Positions 1 to 8,984 of a stretch of 64,000 nt of DNA are shown here, piece after piece (position 1 is the first letter of the stretch; every line of letters begins with the position of its first letter). The DNA comes from Pseudomonas putida (GTDB lineage: Bacteria; Pseudomonadota; Gammaproteobacteria; Pseudomonadales; Pseudomonadaceae). The position numbers and the translations under genes are program-made. The notes beneath the pieces were generated by a model. That model did not search any database. It saw only the letters and a program-made list of their open reading frames with translations, and was not told the origin of the DNA. The stretch covers positions 1-64,000 of the forward strand of contig NZ_SMTE01000009.1 of assembly GCF_004357765.1 (NCBI RefSeq), in the 5' to 3' direction.

Positions 1-127
1 TGATCAGCTCGAGAATCAATTTGAAGGGCGTGCTCACCGCCTCCGTGAGTGAGAACGACACCACTTCGAATTGCGTTGTGCCGACCAGGGGATGGAAGGT
101 GAAACGCAGATCGGATTGGCTAGGCAT
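1..127 (-). CDS. vgrG: VgrG (TssI) spike protein, N-terminal fragment
   Basis: Only the first 42 codons are inside the window; the gene runs off the left edge. The ATG is at 127 reading leftward. The visible protein starts MPSQSDLRFTFHPLVG and continues with EVVSFSLTEAVSTPFKL, which fits the first beta-strands of the gp27-like domain of T6SS VgrG proteins (phage hub family). VgrG trimers cap the Hcp tube and carry effectors. It follows hcp in the same direction, separated by 73 bp that include a strong hairpin. No C-terminal extension or effector domain can be judged. The call rests on a short sequence plus the operon context. Confidence 0.8.
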   Translation of the reverse strand, partial: MPSQSDLRFTFHPLVGTTQFEVVSFSLTEAVSTPFKLILELI

Positions 128-161
128 GGCAATTCCTTGTACGCCGTTTGGGGGAGCGAAG

Positions 162-186
162 ACCGGACAGGGCACGCCTGTCCGGT
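162..186 (-). terminator. Hairpin between hcp and vgrG
   Basis: A perfect 10 bp stem, ACCGGACAGG (162-171) with CCTGTCCGGT (177-186), and a 5-base loop, lies 15 bases after the hcp stop and before the vgrG start. There is no U-tract, so it is more likely a 3'-end stabiliser or partial attenuator than a full terminator. That would suit far higher need for Hcp than for VgrG. Confidence 0.55.
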
Positions 187-200
187 GTATTCGAGGCAGG

Positions 201-716
201 TCAAACGATCGGCTTGCGCCAGTCGTCAGCGCCTTCGGTACCTGCGGTCACGTGGCTCCAGGCAATCTTGCGGTATGCCATCGATACCTCGATCAATTGG
301 GTGAAGTCCGCGTTCTCGCTCCTCTGGGCGTGGGGTAAGACGGTGCTGATCTCGACGATGGTCGCGTCTTCTAACTTGGTGGTGAAGAAGTGTTCTTGCT
401 TGCCCTCAACGGAAGTGCGGTACCAGTTGATCTCGACGGTTGGAAGCATCTCGCCGCTCGCCAGCGCCTGGTACATCAACGGTGTGGCCTTATTCAACGA
501 ACTTGTGAAGGTGAACGGCTTGTGTACCCGCTGCCCCGAAGGCTGTCCGCTTTGTGGATCCGTGGGTACGCTTATCAGGTGCTTGATTTCTTGAACCAGA
601 ATCTCGTCCTCATGGCCTTCTACGAATACGTTGCCGACCGAATCGGAAGTGAATGCACCGGCCGTGATATTGCCTTGGGTTTGTCCTTCGATCTTGATGT
701 AAGCGGGTGTTGGCAT
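201..716 (-). CDS. hcp: Hcp (TssD) T6SS tube protein
   Basis: A 171-residue protein starting MPTPAYIKIEG, the usual opening of Hcp proteins. Hcp hexamers stack into the tube that is propelled out of the cell by sheath contraction. Family features visible: the N-terminal IKIEGQTQGNI strand, a central HKPFTFTSSLNKATP segment and a C-terminal EVSMAYRKIAW strand; length matches the family (about 160-172). The ATG at 716 was chosen over an in-frame one 21 bases upstream because homologues begin at MPTP. It follows tssL by 133 bp and precedes vgrG. Very confident. Confidence 0.95.
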   Translation of the reverse strand: MPTPAYIKIEGQTQGNITAGAFTSDSVGNVFVEGHEDEILVQEIKHLISVPTDPQSGQPSGQRVHKPFTFTSSLNKATPLMYQALASGEMLPTVEINWYRTSVEGKQEHFFTTKLEDATIVEISTVLPHAQRSENADFTQLIEVSMAYRKIAWSHVTAGTEGADDWRKPIV

Positions 717-849
717 CGCAGTTTCTCCTGCATCCATGTGGATAAAACACGCACACCAAAAGGTGGCGTGGCCATCGAAGACGATGGGCTTGTCGGCGCG
801 GCAAAGGCCCCGCCAATTCGTTGAAATGAGCGACTCGGCCGGCTAGCGG

Positions 850-1692
850 CTATTGCTGAAGAATGCTGTTGAGTGACTGCAGCACTTCGGTGGTGATCAG
901 GTGTAAGCGATAGTGGTAAAGCCCGTATGCCACCGTCATGGCCATGGCGGAAATGACCAAGGGGCTCCACCACGGCCATCCCCGGCTCATGCGAAAATGA
1001 CGCGGCGCGACATTGACGAGCGGATCGTGGGAACGCGCCTGGACTGGGCCGCGCACTTCACGGATGACGGCATAGACCTTTCTGATCAGACTGTTCAGTG
1101 CTTCGTCGCCTTTCGGGGCAATACCGTATTTACCCTTCAGGCCAAGGCAAAGGCACATGTAGATGAACTCGATCACGTCCAGGTAGCGCTTGGGTTCCTG
1201 CATCAACCGCGAGAGCACGGTGAAGATCTTTTCGCCGCCCGAAGTTTCATGATGGAAGATGCTCAACAGCGGTTCGTGGCTCCAGCAGGAGGGCGTCCCC
1301 CAAGGTCGGGTCATGACTGCCTCATCCAGGTACAGGCACAGCGCGTAGGAGTACGCCAGCAAGTGGGCAGGTTCATAGGCGTGCTGGCGCATCTCCTCGA
1401 TGATGTGGCTGACTTCATAACGAACCTGTTTGTGCACCTCTGCGATGTGAGGCAGATCATCCAGGGTCCGTAATCGCATCACTAGGCCGAACAGTGGCAT
1501 GGCGGCGTCTATCATCTGATTGGCATAGCCGCCCCGCAGGGCAAACTCAGGGTCGGCAGGATAGGCGCCTTCGAGCAGTTTGTTTGGCTGTTCCTCCACG
1601 CTGACTGTCGTCCATGCGCTGGTTTTACGTTCGGATTCTGTTGTTCTTTCAGCCTTTTTGTCGTCATCGGCTTTGTACAGATGAACTTCCAT
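850..1692 (-). CDS. tssL: TssL/DotU (IcmH-like) T6SS membrane-complex protein
   Basis: About 280 residues. TssL is an inner-membrane protein that joins TssM and TssJ in the trans-envelope complex and contacts the baseplate. Visible: a cytoplasmic helical domain with the family-like segment YALCLYLDEAVMTRPWG, then a single membrane helix near residues 239-259 (WPWWSPLVISAMAMTVAYG) and a short periplasmic tail. There is no OmpA/peptidoglycan-binding extension, so this is the short form. The ATG at 1692 lies 1 base from the tssK stop. An upstream in-frame extension to 1767 overlaps tssK and was rejected. Confidence 0.92.
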   Translation of the reverse strand: MEVHLYKADDDKKAERTTESERKTSAWTTVSVEEQPNKLLEGAYPADPEFALRGGYANQMIDAAMPLFGLVMRLRTLDDLPHIAEVHKQVRYEVSHIIEEMRQHAYEPAHLLAYSYALCLYLDEAVMTRPWGTPSCWSHEPLLSIFHHETSGGEKIFTVLSRLMQEPKRYLDVIEFIYMCLCLGLKGKYGIAPKGDEALNSLIRKVYAVIREVRGPVQARSHDPLVNVAPRHFRMSRGWPWWSPLVISAMAMTVAYGLYHYRLHLITTEVLQSLNSILQQ

Positions 1693-1693
1693 C

Positions 1694-3031
1694 TCATTCA
1701 CTCCTGATCGCCCAGAACTGCAACTGCAAGCCGGGTATCTCGCCGGAAATCTGTATCCCGAAACCATTGCTGTCCTTCATGGAATCCCAGGATGGCCCGC
1801 GCTGTTCAAGTTCGAAGTAGCAGAAGCCAGCGTGGTAGGGCAGATCGCGCGGTGCCACGGGCAACGGCAGCAGGGTGATGCCGTCCAACAGGTACGGCAC
1901 TCGTTCGCTGGTGGCCGCCAGCGATGTGACCTTGGTGCGTTGTAGAAACTGCTGTCGCAGATCTTCGGCTGGCAGGTTGGCATGTACGGCGAGAATGAAC
2001 ACGGCCGTGTCGATCAACCGGCGATCCTCCAAGGTACTGTTGAGTACACCGTGTTGGTGGGATATCAACGGAAGCGAAATCGCACGTGGCTGAAGCACGG
2101 TGCTAAGCGTCCGGCGCAGCGTGTCTTCCAATGGCTTGAAAGAGCTATGCAGGGCCGTGTGCCGATATGCCGGATAGTCCTCGGGCGTCCTGCTCTCATC
2201 GGTGAACGTCACCAATTCGCCGCAAGCCTGGCTCATGCAGAGATAGAGTTGTTCCGGGTGGGTCTGCCGCTGGCGCGCCAAGTGCTGGAAGTGTGGCCAC
2301 CAGCGGTTCATGGCTTGCAGCAAGTTGAAGTCACGGATATCCGCGATACCGGACTGGCCCGACGAGCCGATGCGAGCCGCCAAGTTTCGGGCGCGCTCTC
2401 GCAAGGTGTGGGTGATTTCGTCGAGAAAGCGCTTGAGGCCAGGCACGGCCTGTACCGAGAGACTGGTGGGATAGAAATTCTCGTCCAGTCGCAGACCTCC
2501 ATCAGGTCGGTGTTCGAGAACTTTGGCCAAAGCGAGGCGGGTATAGGCGCTACTGTCTTGCGCCTCGCCTGAGATCTGGAAGTTGAGTACTGCCAGGTCT
2601 ACCTTCACCAAGTCGCCGTCTGCAGTATGGGTGTCCTTGATTTCGTAAGGTTGGGCGACATAGCGATAGTTAGCGGCGTCGTCTGGCCAACTGACCTCCC
2701 GGCCACCCTCCGTGCGCAGTGGCAGACACAGATAAATCTCGCTGGACTGTGACACTTCGCCGGTGACTTGAAGAGGTGCAGGAGGCGGGAGGTCGCCAGG
2801 AATGTCGAACACACTGCCATCGGGCATGATGCCACGTGCCCGGGTAATGGCGATCTTGCCCAGACTCAGGTATTCATCATTGAGTTGCAGCTCGGTGAAG
2901 CCGTAGAAGGCGTCATTGAGGCTGCTCAGGCGCTGGTGAAAGGCTGCCTCGCTGGCTCGGGTCACCTGCTGGAAGTGCTGCGGCTTGACGAACAAGCCTT
3001 CGGGCCACAGTACAGGGTTACGTGAACTCAT
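1694..3031 (-). CDS. tssK: TssK (ImpJ/VasE) T6SS baseplate protein
   Basis: 445 residues, the family's usual length. TssK trimers link the baseplate wedge (TssEFG) to the TssJLM membrane complex. The N-terminus carries the family signature LWPEGLFVKPQHFQQ (W9 to Q22). The ATG at 3031 has a GGAGCGCAC leader. It lies 46 bp after tssJ and 1 base before tssL, so the genes are coupled. No odd features. Confidence 0.95.
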   Translation of the reverse strand: MSSRNPVLWPEGLFVKPQHFQQVTRASEAAFHQRLSSLNDAFYGFTELQLNDEYLSLGKIAITRARGIMPDGSVFDIPGDLPPPAPLQVTGEVSQSSEIYLCLPLRTEGGREVSWPDDAANYRYVAQPYEIKDTHTADGDLVKVDLAVLNFQISGEAQDSSAYTRLALAKVLEHRPDGGLRLDENFYPTSLSVQAVPGLKRFLDEITHTLRERARNLAARIGSSGQSGIADIRDFNLLQAMNRWWPHFQHLARQRQTHPEQLYLCMSQACGELVTFTDESRTPEDYPAYRHTALHSSFKPLEDTLRRTLSTVLQPRAISLPLISHQHGVLNSTLEDRRLIDTAVFILAVHANLPAEDLRQQFLQRTKVTSLAATSERVPYLLDGITLLPLPVAPRDLPYHAGFCYFELEQRGPSWDSMKDSNGFGIQISGEIPGLQLQFWAIRSE

Positions 3032-3077
3032 GTGCGCTCCAGTTCAGAGTAGACAGGTTGGCGGGCAGAGTGGGCTG

Positions 3078-3764
3078 TCATCGGCTTTCCTCTTTCAGAA
3101 CCAGTTGTGAGTCCTGGACCAGCACCGAGAGGACGATGTGCCGTCCTTGGGGAGCGATCTGCAGCACCTGCTGCCAGGTCGCGTCCTGCTCGGAGCCGTA
3201 ATCGGCAATCACGGCTATGTAGCGACTCTCGGCATGGACCTTCGTGAAGGGCACGAACTTGAACTGGCCGGGGAAGAGCAGGTAGTCGTCGCCGCGGATA
3301 TAGGTACTGCGCAACGTTTTCGCCGAGTCTTTGTCGAGCGACTGATACAGGCTATTGCGTAGCACTGAGTCGTCCCTCAACTGCAGGATTTTTACGGCGA
3401 TAGGAGTGGCTATCTGCTCCGAGGCTTCAGCCTTGGCGTCCGGTAAGTCCAAGATCACGGTTGGCTCTGCGTAGCTACCGGGGGTGTCCTCCGTATCGGG
3501 CCAACTGGGCGATGACACTTCGGTGGTTTCCTCCAACACCTGATGTGATCTTCCCTGGACGGTGGCAGTGAGGCTGTTGGGGTTGCGATTGATCGTAGGG
3601 CTGACGTTGATACTGAATGCAACCTCGGTGGGCTGATCTTCAGGTGAGCCCACGGTCACTGAGGGATCCATGATGACCCGACCCAGTTTGTTCAGGGTGG
3701 TGCAGCCCACGCTGGCGAGGAACGCAGATGTCAGTGCGATCAGCAATAGCACGCGGCGAGTCAT
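3078..3764 (-). CDS. tssJ: TssJ (VasD) outer-membrane lipoprotein of T6SS
   Basis: 228 residues. A basic MTRR start and hydrophobic stretch run into a lipobox-like ASVGC with Cys21 as the predicted lipidated residue; Ser at -3 is weaker than the usual Leu. TssJ anchors TssM to the outer membrane. The C-terminal half (FVPFTKVHAESRYIAVIADYG) matches the family's beta-sandwich. A Thr/Ser/Pro-rich insertion near residues 65-105 makes it longer than many TssJ proteins (about 150-180). Its ATG overlaps the stop of the fha gene (ATGA), with a GGGAG ribosome site. Confidence 0.9.
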   Translation of the reverse strand: MTRRVLLLIALTSAFLASVGCTTLNKLGRVIMDPSVTVGSPEDQPTEVAFSINVSPTINRNPNSLTATVQGRSHQVLEETTEVSSPSWPDTEDTPGSYAEPTVILDLPDAKAEASEQIATPIAVKILQLRDDSVLRNSLYQSLDKDSAKTLRSTYIRGDDYLLFPGQFKFVPFTKVHAESRYIAVIADYGSEQDATWQQVLQIAPQGRHIVLSVLVQDSQLVLKEESR

Positions 3765-4324
3765 TGTTGATCTCCCACGATAAGGCCATGCAGGATGCCT
3801 GCTTGCGTGGGTTTCGAATGCTGCAGATTGTCCAGGGCCAATAACGGATCAAGTCCGATGTCGTTCTGCAGTGCCTGGCATATGTCTGGAGAAGGCGGGA
3901 GGGCTGTGTGTACGTTGTCCTCAGCCTCGGGATTTGCCGGCGGCAGGGCAGCGAGCACCCCTTGCGCTGGCAGGAGCAGACCCTGCAATGGAGGTGCGAT
4001 CGCTTGTTCCTGGTAATGAACCTGGATCAGATATTCACCGATGCGCAGTCGGTCACCATCCTTCAGACACATTGGCCCAGCCTGTCCAAGGCTGCGAGAA
4101 CTGCTATTGAGAAAAGTCCGACCGCAATGGTCGACAGCGCAAAAACTGTTCTCTGCCCAGCGGATCTCGCAATGGATAGGCCGTATACGCTGGCTGTCGT
4201 CGATCAGCCGCCAGTCTGCCGCCTGCGTTCCGATGGTGCCGCCGTTGCGATCGAACCGATGATGGCGAGTCATGCCGTGTTGCAGTTGCTGGAAGTTGAC
4301 GATACTAAGGGTCAATGTATTCAT
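3761..4324 (-). CDS. FHA-domain T6SS accessory protein (Fha/TagH-like, short)
   Basis: 187 residues. Residues 1-105 fit a forkhead-associated (phosphothreonine-binding) fold: TLTLSIVN, GTIGTQAADWRLID, HCEIRW, then GRTFLN and LKDGDRLRIGEYLIQV. Homologues between tssG and tssJ are often about 400 residues or more with a C-terminal TagH domain; this one ends soon after FHA in a Pro-rich, low-complexity tail, so it is a short form. It overlaps tssJ and tssG by 4 bases on each side. No PppA phosphatase or PpkA kinase gene is visible in the window. Confidence 0.82.
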   Translation of the reverse strand: MNTLTLSIVNFQQLQHGMTRHHRFDRNGGTIGTQAADWRLIDDSQRIRPIHCEIRWAENSFCAVDHCGRTFLNSSSRSLGQAGPMCLKDGDRLRIGEYLIQVHYQEQAIAPPLQGLLLPAQGVLAALPPANPEAEDNVHTALPPSPDICQALQNDIGLDPLLALDNLQHSKPTQAGILHGLIVGDQQ

Positions 4325-5337
4325 GAGCGTCCCCGAATGCTAACGACTGGTCGATAGTTGCCCTGCTTGTCGGCGATGAAGCTGGTCCAGCCAAGATGGG
4401 CGCCCTGGCTGCGATGCAGGCAGAAGGGTGAGAGGGCGTGCTGCTTGAGTCGCAGTTCCAGGTCGTAGGCGAGGCCATCGCGCAGCAGGAAATCGATGAG
4501 CGCGCGTAGGCGTCCGAAGTTGACGCCGTGGGGTAACAGGTCGCGTAGCTGATCCTGGTCTAGTTCGCTGATCAACAGGGTGAACTTGCTGCTGCGGGTA
4601 CGCGTGCGGCTGCCCACCGAGAAACTGCTTCCGAGTTGGCCGTTGGCTAGTCCCAGACTCACGATCTGCTGTGCGGCAGTGCTGACTATTCGCGTTTCGA
4701 ACTCGCGGATTTGCACAGAAGTCAGGTCGAAACAGTGAGCAATGATGCCCGCCACCGTGCCGGGAGCGCGGCTGCGGCTGGCGATGACACCGGCAAAGCT
4801 CAGCAGTCGACTCCAGGGCAGCGCGGTGGCGCCCCGCAGTTGCTTGTTGTTGAGCCCGATCAAGGCGAAAACATATTGAGAGAACTGGTCGCTGGCACCG
4901 GCTTGAAAGCGGATGTAATAGCGATACTTACGCCAGATTCGGTGCAACAGGCTGAGTATGTAGTGGTTGAAGAAGTCGAAGAATGCAGGCCGTGCACCGA
5001 TACCCTGGGCATGCTCGTAAGCCAGTTGGTCCAAATAGTACGTCGGCAAGGGAGAGTCAGTACCGTGGAGCCCCAAAAACGTTGTACAAACGGTGTAACG
5101 CTCATCCCCTCCAGGTACTCGCTCGGCATTCAGTACATCTGAGACCGGAAATTTCAGACTCGGGTCATTGGTCAGCGTCACACGCCGGCGCGCGGCCCGC
5201 TCCAGACAGCGAGGCTCCAGATCGTCTCCATGAAGGCCGTGCAGGCGCTCCAACAGTTGATAGAAGTTGTACTGATGCGCATCGGCCAGCAGCCGATCGA
5301 CTAGATCAGCGGTTGCTTGCCGGTCAGCAGTGGCCAT
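4321..5337 (-). CDS. tssG: TssG (ImpH/VasB) T6SS baseplate protein
   Basis: 338 residues, family length. TssG with TssF forms the wedge around the VgrG hub. Recognisable ImpH-type segments: LLERLHGL near residue 30, LGLHGTDSPLPTYY, then FFNHYILSLLHRIWRKYRYYIRF. The ATG at 5337 lies 37 bases inside the end of tssF, a longer overlap than elsewhere in this operon, so translation is probably coupled. It overlaps the fha gene by 4 bases. Confidence 0.93.
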   Translation of the reverse strand: MATADRQATADLVDRLLADAHQYNFYQLLERLHGLHGDDLEPRCLERAARRRVTLTNDPSLKFPVSDVLNAERVPGGDERYTVCTTFLGLHGTDSPLPTYYLDQLAYEHAQGIGARPAFFDFFNHYILSLLHRIWRKYRYYIRFQAGASDQFSQYVFALIGLNNKQLRGATALPWSRLLSFAGVIASRSRAPGTVAGIIAHCFDLTSVQIREFETRIVSTAAQQIVSLGLANGQLGSSFSVGSRTRTRSSKFTLLISELDQDQLRDLLPHGVNFGRLRALIDFLLRDGLAYDLELRLKQHALSPFCLHRSQGAHLGWTSFIADKQGNYRPVVSIRGRS

Positions 5338-7067
5338 GTGTAATGCTCATTGTTGGCGGTGTTGGTCACTTCCAATTGATGGAAGGAGTTGATGCTGGCG
5401 TAAAGTGCGAAGAACTGGGAAAGCACGCAGCTGAATAGGTAGAGATCGCCCTCGCAGAGGAACCCGCTCTGATCGATATGCAGGTGGGTGCGCAGACCTC
5501 GGATCGGCTGACCTTTGATCAGCCAGTCCAGGGGATGGGTGCAGACTTCGCTGATGGCCTCAAGGCGCTTGCGAGTGGAGCGCGCTTGTTGGATGTCATG
5601 TAAGGCCACGAAGTCGTAGGCGCCAATAACTGCCTTGAGCGGGTCCGCCGACAACAGCGATAAGTAGTTCAGCGAGAGATTGGAGATCAGCGCCCATTGC
5701 AACTGGCCATCGAGCACGGGTCGACAAGGTCGAGTCGGGCGGCGGATATTGCGATAGCTCACCAGTGGCGGGGTGACCTCCGAGTTCACGCAGATATCGC
5801 CCACGCTCAGGGCGAGGGGCAGATCTCGATTGGTACAGGTCAGCTCGATCGAGGCGGTTTCCAGCTCACCGATGTATAGGCTCGCGTCGGCGCGGACGAA
5901 GGCTATGCGGTGGATCACCCCATCATGTATCAGTGACTCTTCCATTTGGCAGCGGTAGTACAACGCGGTACGGCCCTGCACATGTTCGATCTCATGGGCG
6001 AAGCTCTCGAACGGACGAAATACCCGTACAGGTTCACCGATGGTGCTGCCTGCCGTGGTGCGCGTGCTGATCACCCGATCGACGCTGAATATCTCGCAGG
6101 CGTGAGCGTGGGGCGCGCTTGGCTTCAACAAGGCATGTGCCTGTTCGCCGGACAGGTCAATGGGCTCGGCACCGTGCGGGAAAAGGTTGACCGCAGGGGT
6201 GCAGAACAAGCGGAAATCGTCTTTGCCGACCCGTACCGACTGAGGCAATTGTCGGCTGAAGTTGAACTCGATATGGACGTTCTGGCTGGTCTGGTCGGGC
6301 CAGAGCGTGCTCAGCCCGCTCAAGCTGAAAAAATGAAACCGCTGGGGAAACAGGAAGTACTCCTGCAGGATGCGGTAGCCATCGAATACATTCTGCGGAT
6401 ACGGCAGCAAAGCCTCTTCTGGGGCGAAGCCTGGAAAGCCGACACTACTGGCCGGCAGTCTTCGAACCTGCCCGTTGATGGTCACCGCAATGTGTCGCAG
6501 GTATTGCGAAAGCCATAGATACAACGTTCTGGCGCTGTGGTCGTCACCGCTCAGATGAAAGTCGAGCCTGTCGCATTCCAGGGTATTCAGCGGCCGATCG
6601 AGACGAGTTTCCAGGCCGATATTCACGACTGAGCTATCCAATGTCTGGGTGGCAGTCACCTGGTCTATCTCGAAAGGCTGTAGCGTAACCTCCGTGCAGG
6701 TCCGGAATTCGCAGGCGACGCCGTCCACCGGCGTGGAGAACAGACGGGCACCCTTGGGGATGCGGTGGGCTTGGCTGAGCGACTGGTCGAGCGGGGCAAA
6801 CTGGATGATGGTTGCGCTCGGTAACGGACGCAGGTAGTTCGGCCACAACAGCTGCAGCATCGGATGGGTCAGTTCCGGTAGATCATCCTCGAGCTTGAGC
6901 CTTAGCTTGGCCGTCAGGAAGGCAAAGCCCTCCAGCAGGCGCTCGACATCAGGGTCACTGCTATCCGTGCCGAGAAAGCGGGCAAGCTGAGGATTGTCCC
7001 TGGCGAAATCGGTTCCTAGTTCGCGCAGGTAGCGAAGCTCTTCGCTGAATTGATCCTTTAACGACAT
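5301..7067 (-). CDS. tssF: TssF (ImpG/VasA) T6SS baseplate protein
   Basis: 588 residues from the ATG at 7067. The N-terminus MSLKDQFSEELRYLRELG and the following FARDNPQLARFLG are highly typical of TssF, and DVERLLEGFAFLTAKLRLKL follows. TssF binds TssG in the baseplate wedge. An in-frame ATG 90 bases upstream gives a start inside tssE with no family similarity and was rejected. The coding region begins 2 bases after the tssE stop and overlaps tssG at the other end. Confidence 0.95.
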   Translation of the reverse strand: MSLKDQFSEELRYLRELGTDFARDNPQLARFLGTDSSDPDVERLLEGFAFLTAKLRLKLEDDLPELTHPMLQLLWPNYLRPLPSATIIQFAPLDQSLSQAHRIPKGARLFSTPVDGVACEFRTCTEVTLQPFEIDQVTATQTLDSSVVNIGLETRLDRPLNTLECDRLDFHLSGDDHSARTLYLWLSQYLRHIAVTINGQVRRLPASSVGFPGFAPEEALLPYPQNVFDGYRILQEYFLFPQRFHFFSLSGLSTLWPDQTSQNVHIEFNFSRQLPQSVRVGKDDFRLFCTPAVNLFPHGAEPIDLSGEQAHALLKPSAPHAHACEIFSVDRVISTRTTAGSTIGEPVRVFRPFESFAHEIEHVQGRTALYYRCQMEESLIHDGVIHRIAFVRADASLYIGELETASIELTCTNRDLPLALSVGDICVNSEVTPPLVSYRNIRRPTRPCRPVLDGQLQWALISNLSLNYLSLLSADPLKAVIGAYDFVALHDIQQARSTRKRLEAISEVCTHPLDWLIKGQPIRGLRTHLHIDQSGFLCEGDLYLFSCVLSQFFALYASINSFHQLEVTNTANNEHYTWPLLTGKQPLI

Positions 7068-7069
7068 GG

Positions 7070-7480
7070 CTAGCTGACTCGTGTGTAACGGTTGTGGCCG
7101 TTGACCAACAATTCGATTTGCAACTGCTCCGCGTGATTGTTCACGTGCACTTGGCAATCCAGGCGAAAGTGCAGCTCAAGCGGGGTATTTGCATCTGGAA
7201 TAGCGGTAAGCGCCTGGAGGTGTATCCGCGGCTCGAAGCGGGCGATGGTCAGGCGAATGTCCTCACTGACCTGCTGAAGCAAATTGCCATTGCTCGAGGT
7301 GTGGCCGTTGAAATCACGCAGCCCCAGGCCAGGGCTGCTCTGTGAACAACCCTGGCGGGTGTTCAGCAGCGTTTCGAGATGGCGCTTGATCAGCTCGATC
7401 TTTTGCCCGGCCCGCTCTCGTCGTGAAGGCGCTGGGGCATGTGGCAATTGCGCTGCGAGGCGGCTGAAAAGACCGGTCAT
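7070..7480 (-). CDS. tssE: TssE (gp25-like) T6SS baseplate protein
   Basis: 136 residues, family-typical. TssE resembles phage T4 gp25, which nucleates sheath assembly on the baseplate. Visible: an N-terminal helix (SRRERAGQKIELIKRHLETLLNTR split by a short loop), the conserved GLRDFNG turn near residue 53, IARFEPRI, and a C-terminal beta-rich part. Its ATG overlaps the tssC stop (ATGA at 7477-7480). Confidence 0.92.
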   Translation of the reverse strand: MTGLFSRLAAQLPHAPAPSRRERAGQKIELIKRHLETLLNTRQGCSQSSPGLGLRDFNGHTSSNGNLLQQVSEDIRLTIARFEPRIHLQALTAIPDANTPLELHFRLDCQVHVNNHAEQLQIELLVNGHNRYTRVS

Positions 7481-8967
7481 TGCGTGTCGAGCCTACCGAC
7501 GAGGGATATCTCGAAATTTGCCCCCATGTACTTGAAGTGCGGGCGCACGGCGAGGGACACCTGGTACCAACCTGGATCGCCCGCTACATCGGAGACTTCT
7601 ATTTTCGCCGCTCTGAGAGGGCGACGGCTGCGCACATCGGCAGATGGGTTTTCCTGATCGGCGACGTACTGCTTGAGCCACTTACCGAGCTCTGACTCCA
7701 GGTCGCGTCGCTCTTTCCAGCTTCCGATCTGTTCGCGCTGGAGCACCTTGATGTAATGGGCCAGCCGGTTGACGATGAACAGGTAGGGCAACTGGGTGCC
7801 AAGCTTGTAGTTGGTCTGTGCTTGCAAGCCCTCGGGCGTTTTCGGGAATGTCTTGGGCTTTTGCACTGAGTTGGCTGAGAAAAACGCCGCATTGTCGCTG
7901 TCCTTGCGCATCGTCAAGGCGATGAAACCTTCCTCGGCCAGTTCGAATTCCTTGCGGTCGGAGATGAGTACCTCGGTGGGAATCTTCGCTTGCAGTTGCC
8001 CCAACGACTCGAATAGATGTACTGGCAGGTCCTCCACGGCGCCTCCGGATTGCGGGCCGATGATGTTCGGACACCAGCGATAGCACGCAAAGCTGTTATT
8101 GATGCAACCTGCTAGCAGGAAAGCGGCATTGCCCCACAGGTAGTTGGCGTGTCGGCCCTCTATGTTCTCGTCGTAGTTGAAGCTCTGGATAGGTTGCTCT
8201 TCGGGATGATAGGCAGAGCGCAGCATGAAGCGAGGCGCGACCAGGGCGACATGGCGCGCGTCCTCGCTGTCGCGGAATGCGCGCCATTTCGCATGGCGAG
8301 GTCCGGCGAAGATGTCTTTGATCTCCTTCAGGTCAGGCAAACCTTCAAAACTGCTGAGGTTGAAGAATTCCGGCGCGGGTGCCGCCAGAAAAGGGGCATG
8401 CGCCATGGCGCCGACCGAGGCCATGTAGTTCAGCAACTTGATGTCGGGAGAGGAGGGGCCGAAGCTGTAGTTGCCGAGCATGGCCGCCACGGGCTCGCCA
8501 CCAAACTGTCCGAAACCCGCGGTGTAGACATGTTTGTAAAGCCCACTTCGGGTAATGTCCGCGGCGTTCTCGAAATCATCGAGCAAATCGTCCTTGCTGG
8601 TATGGAGCACCTCAAGTTTTATGTTCTCGCGGAAGTCTGTCCGATCGACCAGTAGTTTGAGACTACGCCAGGCGGATTCCAGTCGTTGAAATTCAGGCTG
8701 GTGGAGAATCGCATCCATTTGCTTACTCAGCACGCGGTCGACTTCAGCGATCATTTGATCTACACGGTGTTTGTTGACCGGCTGTTCTACGTCGTTGCTC
8801 TTGAGGATTTCCGCAAGGAAAGCGGCGACGCCTTGTTTTGCAACCTGATAGCCGTCCTGCGTCGGAATCAACATGGTTTCGGCCATGATCTGGTCGAGCA
8901 ATGTAGTTTGACCTAGTGTTTCGATTTCAATATCGGTGCCGGGTACCGCATGGGTTTGATTTGGCAT
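7477..8967 (-). CDS. tssC: TssC (VipB) large sheath subunit
   Basis: 496 residues, the usual length. TssC with TssB builds the contractile sheath around the Hcp tube. Characteristic stretches: WRSLKLLVDRTDF, LNYMASVGAMAHAPFLAA, a predicted surface segment FARDSED-like (FRDSEDARHVALVAPRFML) and C-terminal RAAKIEVSDVAGDPGWY. A clear AAGGAG lies 8 bases before the ATG at 8967. It is separated from tssB by 17 bases. Confidence 0.97.
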   Translation of the reverse strand: MPNQTHAVPGTDIEIETLGQTTLLDQIMAETMLIPTQDGYQVAKQGVAAFLAEILKSNDVEQPVNKHRVDQMIAEVDRVLSKQMDAILHQPEFQRLESAWRSLKLLVDRTDFRENIKLEVLHTSKDDLLDDFENAADITRSGLYKHVYTAGFGQFGGEPVAAMLGNYSFGPSSPDIKLLNYMASVGAMAHAPFLAAPAPEFFNLSSFEGLPDLKEIKDIFAGPRHAKWRAFRDSEDARHVALVAPRFMLRSAYHPEEQPIQSFNYDENIEGRHANYLWGNAAFLLAGCINNSFACYRWCPNIIGPQSGGAVEDLPVHLFESLGQLQAKIPTEVLISDRKEFELAEEGFIALTMRKDSDNAAFFSANSVQKPKTFPKTPEGLQAQTNYKLGTQLPYLFIVNRLAHYIKVLQREQIGSWKERRDLESELGKWLKQYVADQENPSADVRSRRPLRAAKIEVSDVAGDPGWYQVSLAVRPHFKYMGANFEISLVGRLDTQ

Positions 8968-8984
8968 TGGCCACGCTCCTTGAC

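Noticed and set aside
797-816. Hairpin between tssL and hcp
   Set aside because: Stem GGCG... has two mismatches and no T-tract, too weak to call a terminator.
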